Assembly (NCBI GenBank): GCA_040877875.1
Contig: JBBDNC010000188.1
Coordinates: 1 to 11,600 of the forward strand
From: JBBDNC01 sp040877875
GTDB lineage: Bacteria; Bacteroidota; Rhodothermia; Balneolales; Balneolaceae
Length of the DNA stretch: 11,600 nucleotides
Reading direction: 5' to 3'
Below are positions 6,579 through 11,600 of this stretch, one piece after another. The stretch's first letter is position 1, and each line of letters starts with the position of its first letter. The notes under the pieces are model-generated. The model saw nothing but the letters and a program-made list of their open reading frames with translations, had not been told where the DNA came from and made no database searches. Made by a program: the position numbers and the translations under genes.

Positions 6579-7628
6579 ATGGAGATTTCAAAAGAAAGGA
6601 TCGATAAAATCGATCGTGAAGGAATGTGGGAGAAATTATGTTCTTTCCCCCAACATTGGCGGGAAGCCATGGATTTTACCCGGGATGTCGAGTGGGAGAT
6701 CGATACATCACGTATTCGGTCGGTCTGTTTTGCAGGAATGGGAGGCTCGTCGATCGGGGCGGATCTTGTCAGAGCCTATACCGTTAACAGTTGTCCTGTA
6801 CCGGTTTCGGTGATTCGTGATTACGAAATACCTGCATGGGTGAATGAAAATACGCTGTATGTCTCATGCAGCTTTTCCGGCAATACGGAAGAAACCCTTT
6901 CGACCCTTGAAGCAGCCCGCAAAAGAGGAGCCCAGCTCTTTGCCGTGACGTCCGGCGGACGCTTGCTGGTTGAGGCTTCAAGAGAGGGTTTCGGATATGT
7001 CAAGGTGCCTGGCGGGTTTCCCTATCGGGCGGCACTGGGGTATACATTTGTCCCCTTGTTCCGGCTCTTCCAATACCTTGGATATACTCCTGAAGGTGAA
7101 GAAGCTCTTGAAGAAACCGCCCGCTTGCTTGAGAAACAGATGACCCTCTACTCCAATCCCGAGGAAAACCGGGCCCTGTCGCTCGCCAGGGATATGTTGG
7201 ATACCCTGCCGATTATCTATGCCGGAAGTGAACTGACGGACCCGGTTGCCTGGCGGTGGCGTACACAAATGGAAGAAAATGCCAAAACTCTCTCTTTCGG
7301 CAACCGGTTTCCGGAAATGACCCATAATGAAATCGTCGGATGGGAGCAGATTACACATTTGACAGGCCGCTTGTCTGTGCTGATGCTTCAGGACAGGGAG
7401 GATAATCCCCGCGTCACTCAACGTATGACAATTGTACGGGATTTGATTGAAGATCAAACCGTATTTGTTACCCGGGTGGGGTCTCTTGGCAATAGCCGCC
7501 TGGCCCGTCAGTTTTCGCTTGTTCAATTGGGGGATTGGATCAGTGTTTACAGGGCTCTTCTGGATGAGGTTGATCCGACTCCCATCGCAAAGATCGACCT
7601 GTTGAAAAATCGATTGGCTGAATTATAA
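6579..7628 (+). CDS. Bifunctional phosphoglucose/phosphomannose isomerase
   Basis: This is a SIS-fold isomerase of the archaeal/bacterial PGI/PMI family, which interconverts glucose 6-phosphate or mannose 6-phosphate with fructose 6-phosphate. It has two SIS domains. The first carries GMGGSSIGAD (53-62) and the phosphate-binding SGNTEET (100-106). Family catalytic positions are visible as Glu232/Glu233 in MEENAK, His249 in MTHNEIVGWE, and Lys338 near the C-terminus (PIAKIDLL). The length of 349 residues is close to the family's. It starts 6 bases after the ptsI stop, so it is almost certainly co-transcribed with ptsHI, consistent with processing hexose 6-phosphates made by the PTS. A strictly mannose-specific or sugar-biosynthetic role is possible; dual activity is inferred from the family. 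Confidence 0.9.
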   Translation: MEISKERIDKIDREGMWEKLCSFPQHWREAMDFTRDVEWEIDTSRIRSVCFAGMGGSSIGADLVRAYTVNSCPVPVSVIRDYEIPAWVNENTLYVSCSFSGNTEETLSTLEAARKRGAQLFAVTSGGRLLVEASREGFGYVKVPGGFPYRAALGYTFVPLFRLFQYLGYTPEGEEALEETARLLEKQMTLYSNPEENRALSLARDMLDTLPIIYAGSELTDPVAWRWRTQMEENAKTLSFGNRFPEMTHNEIVGWEQITHLTGRLSVLMLQDREDNPRVTQRMTIVRDLIEDQTVFVTRVGSLGNSRLARQFSLVQLGDWISVYRALLDEVDPTPIAKIDLLKNRLAEL

Positions 7629-7770
7629 CCGGCTGGTTCAAGAGTCAGACGGGATCTTTTTAAAATCATGAGAAGAAAGGATTTTTTAAAAAACCTGACA
7701 AGTATAGTTCTCCGGGATTTTCCTGAATAATAAAAATTTACGTTCTCTGTCTCATATAAGAGTTTAATTA

Positions 7771-8580
7771 ATGAATAAAACGCAGCAATCCGTTTTGTTT
7801 GATATTGAAAAATTCCAGGATGCTCTCAGTACCCGCTGGCTGGGGTCGGAGTTCCTGTTTGTCGAACAGACTCATTCTACCAATACTGTGTTGAAAAACA
7901 AGCCCGGAGATCAAATCTCACACGGGACGGTCCTGCTGGCTGACGCCCAACAGCAGGGCAGGGGACAATACAACCGCCGCTGGGAATCGGAACCGGGAAA
8001 AAATCTGACCTTTACGATTGCTTTTAAACCGCCGCGGGCCGACCGGCTTCCCTTATTGACGCTGGCAACCGGGGAGGCAATTAACCGGGTTTTTAGCGAC
8101 GTGACTAATAGACGTTTCCAGATTAAATGGCCGAATGACCTTGTTTGCGGGGGAAAAAAAGCAGGAGGCCTTCTGACCGAAAGTATTTTTAACGGACAGA
8201 ATGTAGAGAGGGTCCTGATCGGTATCGGGTTGAATATCTGTCAGACTTCGTTTAATCATGAATTGTCTATGACGGCGACCTCCCTGTCGCTGGTTGCCGG
8301 CCGGCCGCTGGAAAGAGAGGTTCTGCTGGCTGATATCCTTCAGCGAATTGAAGAAGCCTATCAAAAATGGCACAAGTATGACGATTCGTTACTTCACACA
8401 GTGAATCGAAACCTGATTGGGTATGGTAAATGGGTGAATATTTCGATCGATGGGGAAACGATGGACGAAAGGGTTAAATTTTTAGGGATCAATGAGAAGG
8501 GGCAGCTTGTTATATTAACTCACAACTACGAAGTCCGAACATTTTCCTATGAACAAATCAGAATCCATCCGGATGATTGA
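7771..8580 (+). CDS. birA: Biotin--[acetyl-CoA-carboxylase] ligase (monofunctional BirA)
   Basis: This enzyme activates biotin with ATP to biotinyl-AMP and attaches it to the carboxyl-carrier lysine of biotin enzymes such as acetyl-CoA carboxylase. Of its 269 residues, the catalytic domain covers about 25-220: the STN motif in VEQTHSTN, the ATP/biotin loop GRGQYNRRW (63-71), KWPND (119-123), KAGGLLTE and IGIGLNI. A small BPL_C beta domain follows (about 222-265). No N-terminal helix-turn-helix precedes the ligase, so it should not repress biotin genes as E. coli BirA does. It follows a 142-base gap after the isomerase and probably starts a new unit; its 3' end overlaps tilS. The start is the first ATG after an AT-rich leader. 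Confidence 0.93.
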   Translation: MNKTQQSVLFDIEKFQDALSTRWLGSEFLFVEQTHSTNTVLKNKPGDQISHGTVLLADAQQQGRGQYNRRWESEPGKNLTFTIAFKPPRADRLPLLTLATGEAINRVFSDVTNRRFQIKWPNDLVCGGKKAGGLLTESIFNGQNVERVLIGIGLNICQTSFNHELSMTATSLSLVAGRPLEREVLLADILQRIEEAYQKWHKYDDSLLHTVNRNLIGYGKWVNISIDGETMDERVKFLGINEKGQLVILTHNYEVRTFSYEQIRIHPDD

Positions 8581-9922
8581 ACGGGTTGAAGCACATCTGA
8601 AATCGAATTTTCAAAATGAGAAATCCCTGCATATGATCACAGGGGTCAGCGGCGGACCCGACTCCATGACCCTTCTATATATTTTGCACCGGATCGGGAT
8701 TCAATGTACCGTGGTTCATTGTAATTACCAGCTTCGGGGAGAATCCTCCGAGAAAGATCAGGAACTGGTGGAAGAAACAGCTTCGATGTGGGGATATGAA
8801 TGTATATCCATGCGGTTTGACCCGGACGCTGCAGGAGAGAATTTTCAAAACTGGGCTCGAAACAGGCGCTATCAGGCTTTCCGTGATTTAAAAAATGAAC
8901 TGAATGCGGATGCAATGATAACGGCCCACCACCAGGATGATCAGCTCGAAACCATCATCCAAAAAATCATGCGGGGGGCAGGCTTAACCGCCTGGCAGGG
9001 AATGAAGATCTGGGACGGCGAACTGTTTCGGCCGTTATTGGAACTCAGTAAGGCTCAGATCCTCAAATACGCCTCTGCAAACCAGATCCCCTACCGGCTG
9101 GATAGCAGCAATGAAGAGTCTACCTATGCGAGAAATTTTTTGAGAAACGGGTGGTTCCCGATCCTGGATGATCTGTTCCCGGGATGGCGGGAGAATATTC
9201 TCAAGGTGCCGGAGAGGGCGAAAGAGCATCAGTCACTCGCAGATTCCCTGGCACGCTCAATACGGATTGATTCAAACCGTCTCGACCGTGAGAAGTTATT
9301 GTCGCTGGATCCCGAAGTTCAAAAACCGGTACTTCTTCATATTCTAAAATCGATGGATGATCCCATTTCCGTAAGCAGCGGGACGTTGATCAACCTGAAG
9401 CAACTGGAATTGATTCAGACCGGTAAAAAACTACAGTTAAATGACAATTGGAGTATTTTCCGTGACCGGGAACATTTTGTATTGCAGGAAAACGAACAGG
9501 TCATCCGGCCCGAGATTACGTTGACCCGCAGAGAGCTTTCTGAGGAAAAAATGTTAAAAGGAACCCTGAGCATTGAATTGGCACAGTGGGACGGAAACAT
9601 TAACGAGAAGTTTATTCAAATGGATGCGGATATGCCGGAATGGCCCTTGATCATTCGCAACTGGAGGGACGGTGACAAGATTAACCCCCTGGGAATGGAA
9701 GGCCGTCAGTCTGTTGCCGACCTGCTGACCAACCGGAAAATTTCCGCTTCGGAAAAATCCAAAACGAGGGTCATCGAATCTTTTGACGGGAACCTCTGTG
9801 CGGTGATATTTCCGGAGGATCCTGCCGGGGATCAAAATACCGGGTTAATCGCCGAATGGACGCGGTGTAGTTCCGACACCCGGACAATTTTACAAATTTC
9901 CCGGCATTCCTCCGGGGCCTGA
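8573..9922 (+). CDS. tilS: tRNA(Ile)-lysidine synthetase TilS
   Basis: TilS converts C34 of tRNA-Ile(CAU) to lysidine with ATP and lysine, so that the tRNA reads AUA and is charged with isoleucine; it is normally essential. Counting from ATG 8573 (449 residues), the PP-loop SGGPDS is at 26-31 and HHQDDQLET begins at His119. The segment RPLLELSKAQIL to DSSNEESTYARNFLR is the rest of the N-terminal ATPase domain, and a C-terminal TilS domain (about 360-430) starts at NWRDGDKI. An in-frame ATG at 8549 would add eight residues. I prefer 8573 because it puts the PP-loop about 26 residues in, as is usual, and overlaps birA by only 8 bases (ATGATTGA) instead of 32. Neither start has a Shine-Dalgarno sequence. 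Translation is probably coupled to birA. Confidence 0.93.
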   Translation: MIERVEAHLKSNFQNEKSLHMITGVSGGPDSMTLLYILHRIGIQCTVVHCNYQLRGESSEKDQELVEETASMWGYECISMRFDPDAAGENFQNWARNRRYQAFRDLKNELNADAMITAHHQDDQLETIIQKIMRGAGLTAWQGMKIWDGELFRPLLELSKAQILKYASANQIPYRLDSSNEESTYARNFLRNGWFPILDDLFPGWRENILKVPERAKEHQSLADSLARSIRIDSNRLDREKLLSLDPEVQKPVLLHILKSMDDPISVSSGTLINLKQLELIQTGKKLQLNDNWSIFRDREHFVLQENEQVIRPEITLTRRELSEEKMLKGTLSIELAQWDGNINEKFIQMDADMPEWPLIIRNWRDGDKINPLGMEGRQSVADLLTNRKISASEKSKTRVIESFDGNLCAVIFPEDPAGDQNTGLIAEWTRCSSDTRTILQISRHSSGA

Positions 9923-9964
9923 CTTGAAAACAGGAAGTAAACCGATAACTTACCTACGGACTCC

Positions 9965-10522
9965 ATGGTTCAACATCATTCAGAATTCGTCCATTACAAC
10001 GGTGAGCGGTTCAGGGTTTATCTGACAGAGGAGGAAATCCGGAAACGTGTTATCGAATTGGGTGAAACCCTGAGCAGGGATTTCAGGGGAAAAGATCCCA
10101 TTTTTATCGGAGTTTTAAACGGAGCTTTTGTTTTTCTGTCCGACCTGATCAGAGCCCTTACGATCCCCTGTGAAATAGATTTTATAAAATTAAGCAGTTA
10201 CGGGGATGAAAAAATCTCATCCGGTCAAGTCACCGAACTCAAGGGAATTGACGCAGATTTACGGGATCGGCATGTGATCCTCGTGGAAGATATCGTGGAT
10301 ACCGGTCTTTCCCTGGAGTATCTGACCGGCCGTTTGAATGGGTCAGGATTTGCTTCCCTGACGACCGTTACCCTTTTGCACAAACATGAAGCGACAAAGC
10401 ATGAGGTTCTTCCCGACTATGTGGGATTCAAATTACCGAATCTGTTTATTATTGGCTATGGCCTGGACTTTGCTCAAAAGGGAAGAAACCTGCCTCAGAT
10501 TTATATCCGGGATTCCGGGTAA
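9965..10522 (+). CDS. hpt: Hypoxanthine phosphoribosyltransferase
   Basis: This cytoplasmic purine-salvage enzyme makes IMP (and usually GMP) from hypoxanthine (guanine) and PRPP. Its 185 residues are normal for the bacterial hypoxanthine type. Visible elements are FIGVLNGAFVF (the PPi loop, about 45-55), the flexible-loop region KLSSYG, the PRPP-binding motif VEDIVDTG (107-114), and the base-binding end YVGFKLPN with GYGLDFAQKGRNLP. It lies 42 bases after tilS on the same strand. tilS-hpt adjacency is common in other bacteria, notably Bacillus, where ftsH follows; here a tRNA gene follows instead. It probably belongs to the birA-tilS transcript. The ATG at 9965 is the only suitable start after the tilS stop. 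Confidence 0.95.
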   Translation: MVQHHSEFVHYNGERFRVYLTEEEIRKRVIELGETLSRDFRGKDPIFIGVLNGAFVFLSDLIRALTIPCEIDFIKLSSYGDEKISSGQVTELKGIDADLRDRHVILVEDIVDTGLSLEYLTGRLNGSGFASLTTVTLLHKHEATKHEVLPDYVGFKLPNLFIIGYGLDFAQKGRNLPQIYIRDSG

Positions 10523-10595
10523 CCGGCCGGAGACGTTGAGACAGAACAAGGAGGGAAGGAGAAAGCACTAAAAATTTTTAAAAGTTTAAAAGTCC

Positions 10596-10627
10596 TTGCA
10601 GAAGGCAGGGGAAGGTTGCTATATTTG
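10596..10627 (+). promoter_or_regulatory. Bacteroidota-type promoter for tRNA-Ser
   Basis: TATATTTG at 10620-10627 is a perfect match to the Bacteroidota -7 box TAnnTTTG. A TTG (10596-10598) lies 21 bases upstream, within the usual spacing for the -33 element. Transcription would start near 10633, leaving a leader of about 40 bases before the tRNA. This is the only perfect TAnnTTTG box I noticed in the intergenic DNA of the window. Confidence 0.55.
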
Positions 10628-10671
10628 GCATCTGGTTTATAATCCATTGAACGGCTATGAACTTATTTTCC

Positions 10672-10761
10672 GGAGAGGTGGCTGAGTGGTCGAAAGCGGC
10701 ACCCTGCTAAGGTGTTGTACCCTTTAACAGGGTACCGAGGGTTCGAATCCCTCCCTCTCCG
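10672..10761 (+). tRNA. tRNA-Ser(GCU)
   Basis: This 90-base class II tRNA has the acceptor stem GGAGAGG pairing perfectly with CCTCTCC (10754-10760) and discriminator G at 10761. The D-arm is GCTGAGTGGTCGAAAGC. The anticodon stem GCACC pairs with GGTGT around the loop CTGCTAA, with anticodon GCT at 10706-10708. The long variable arm (stem GTACCC with GGGTAC) is typical of serine, and the T-loop is GTTCGAATC. It reads AGC and AGU codons. The CCA end is not encoded (GCATTT follows), so it must be added enzymatically. The gene stands alone with its own promoter. Confidence 0.96.
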
Positions 10762-11006
10762 CATTTCGGTACTTCCGGCCTTTCAGCGATGTGTTTCGGC
10801 GGTCAGTTTAGGATCGTCTGCTGTGCACTTCATATAAGTTTTTACTTCATCTGACTGAGGGTTTATCTTGGCTCCTTTAAATGATCCTTTTTTCCTGTTC
10901 CTGACGCCGTATTTGCTGCATTACGTTTTTCTCCGGAACAGTTCAAGGATCTTCCCGCGTCTTTAAACAACGACTCCTGGTTCTCATTTATATTTTTCTC
11001 AATTTA
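10762..11006. other. Intergenic region between tRNA-Ser and UPF0316 gene
   Basis: No gene, clear terminator or repeat is visible in these 245 bases. A TATATTTT sequence (10989-10996), one base off the TAnnTTTG box, lies close to the next start codon, but I found no well-placed upstream TTG. Confidence 0.4.
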
Positions 11007-11582
11007 ATGTTATTAGAAATTATCCCGGAAATTTATTTGCCGATCTTCATCTTTTTTGCCCGAATTCTGGATGTGAGCATTGGAACCCTTCGAATAATGT
11101 TCGTTGCCAAGGGGATGCGAATCAAATCTACGATTCTCGGGTTTTTTGAAGTCCTGATCTGGATTATTATTGTCGCCCAGATCTTTCAAAATCTCAATAA
11201 CTGGTTGAATTACGTAGCTTTTGCCGGTGGATTTGCTGCCGGTACCTATATCGGGATGCTGATTGAGGAAAAGATGCAGATGGGTATACAGATTTTCCGG
11301 GTGATTACGAATCAGGATCCAACTTTTCTTCTTGAAAAACTTCGGGAATCCGGGTTCAGGGTAACGACCGTTCATGCAGAAGGAACATTTGGAGCTGTGC
11401 GAATTCTGTTTATGGTGGCAAAGCGCAGGCGCTGGAAGGAACTCTCGGCACTTATGACAGAACACGCCCCCAATTCCTTTTATTCGGTAGAGGATGTTAA
11501 ATATGTTTCCTCCATGGAAAAGGATCTTGCCCCGACGCCTGATCTGTGGACGAGAATGCTCAAGCTGAAAAAATCTATTTGA
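11007..11582 (+). CDS. UPF0316 membrane protein (DUF5698 and DUF2179)
   Basis: This protein of unknown function has 191 residues. The N-terminal half has three hydrophobic segments, near 8-28, 40-58 and 66-86 (the DUF5698 part), with the family pattern FFARILDVSIGTLR, then FFEVLIWI, then GGFAAGTYIGMLIEE. The soluble C-terminal part (about 105-165) is a DUF2179-like domain, seen in LLEKLRESGFRVTTVHAEGT and the RRRWKEL helix. DUF2179 domains resemble small ligand- or nucleotide-binding regulatory modules in YitT-type proteins, but no ligand is established. The length is normal and the gene is intact. The start is the first ATG after an AT-rich leader. A possible next gene starts immediately after its stop. 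Confidence 0.87.
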   Translation: MLLEIIPEIYLPIFIFFARILDVSIGTLRIMFVAKGMRIKSTILGFFEVLIWIIIVAQIFQNLNNWLNYVAFAGGFAAGTYIGMLIEEKMQMGIQIFRVITNQDPTFLLEKLRESGFRVTTVHAEGTFGAVRILFMVAKRRRWKELSALMTEHAPNSFYSVEDVKYVSSMEKDLAPTPDLWTRMLKLKKSI

Positions 11583-11600
11583 ATGAACCTGTATTTTAAC
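11583..11600 (+). CDS. Possible start of the next gene (cut by window end)
   Basis: ATG at 11583 directly overlaps the last base of the preceding TGA stop region and opens a frame (MNLYFN) that is still open at the window edge. Tight spacing of this kind is typical within an operon, but six codons are too few to identify a product or to rule out chance. Confidence 0.25.

Noticed and set aside
7653..7695. Two AT-rich palindromes (GATCTTTTTAAAATC and GGATTTTTTAAAAAACC) between the isomerase gene and birA
   Set aside because: The stems are almost all A-T with no loop and little GC, so a terminator call for the upstream operon is not supported; they may be ordinary AT-rich spacer.
10540..10575. 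Strong Shine-Dalgarno-like run ACAAGGAGGGAAGGAG after hpt
   Set aside because: No start codon or open frame follows at a useful distance.
90..10855. Shared 11-mer TACTTCATCTG near 90-100 and 10845-10855
   Set aside because: A single short match between two noncoding stretches is expected by chance over a window of this size.

Overview
The window looks like ordinary chromosomal DNA from a free-living member of the Bacteroidota or a close relative; Balneolales-like is a guess. The clues are weak or absent Shine-Dalgarno sequences, a TAnnTTTG promoter box before the tRNA gene, a fused phosphoglucose/phosphomannose isomerase, and a stand-alone biotin ligase without a repressor domain. Base composition is near balanced in the genes and clearly AT-rich in the larger gaps. 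Most genes are housekeeping. I see no defence island, prophage, secondary-metabolite cluster or clearly new protein system.

Layout. Bases 1-51 hold the end of a repeat element cut by the window edge. A complete Cu(+)-exporting P-type ATPase gene (copA, 296-2563) follows, with a hairpin terminator just behind it. The AT-rich gap 2564-3030 carries two perfect consensus DnaA boxes. An ElaA-type acetyltransferase (minus strand) and a YvlD/phage-holin-4 family membrane protein diverge from a short shared spacer. The 685-base gap 3882-4566 has no convincing gene. It contains a 24-base imperfect inverted repeat and a 162-bp MITE-like element with terminal inverted repeats and a 5-bp target duplication (TATTA).

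That element sits 18 bases in front of a tight operon: ptsH (HPr), ptsI (Enzyme I) and a bifunctional glucose-6-P/mannose-6-P isomerase. HPr and Enzyme I start the PTS phosphate relay. The isomerase would convert hexose 6-phosphates to fructose 6-phosphate, so the operon links sugar phosphorylation to glycolysis. No Enzyme II is in view.

Next comes a probable birA-tilS-hpt unit (biotin ligase, tRNA-Ile lysidine synthetase, hypoxanthine phosphoribosyltransferase), in which the first two genes overlap. A tRNA-Ser(GCU) gene with its own promoter and a UPF0316 (DUF5698/DUF2179) membrane protein close the window; the start of another gene may lie in the last 18 bases.

The observations most worth checking are the MITE-like element in the ptsH leader with related ends elsewhere in the window, the pair of DnaA boxes behind copA, and the coupling of the general PTS genes to a PGI/PMI.
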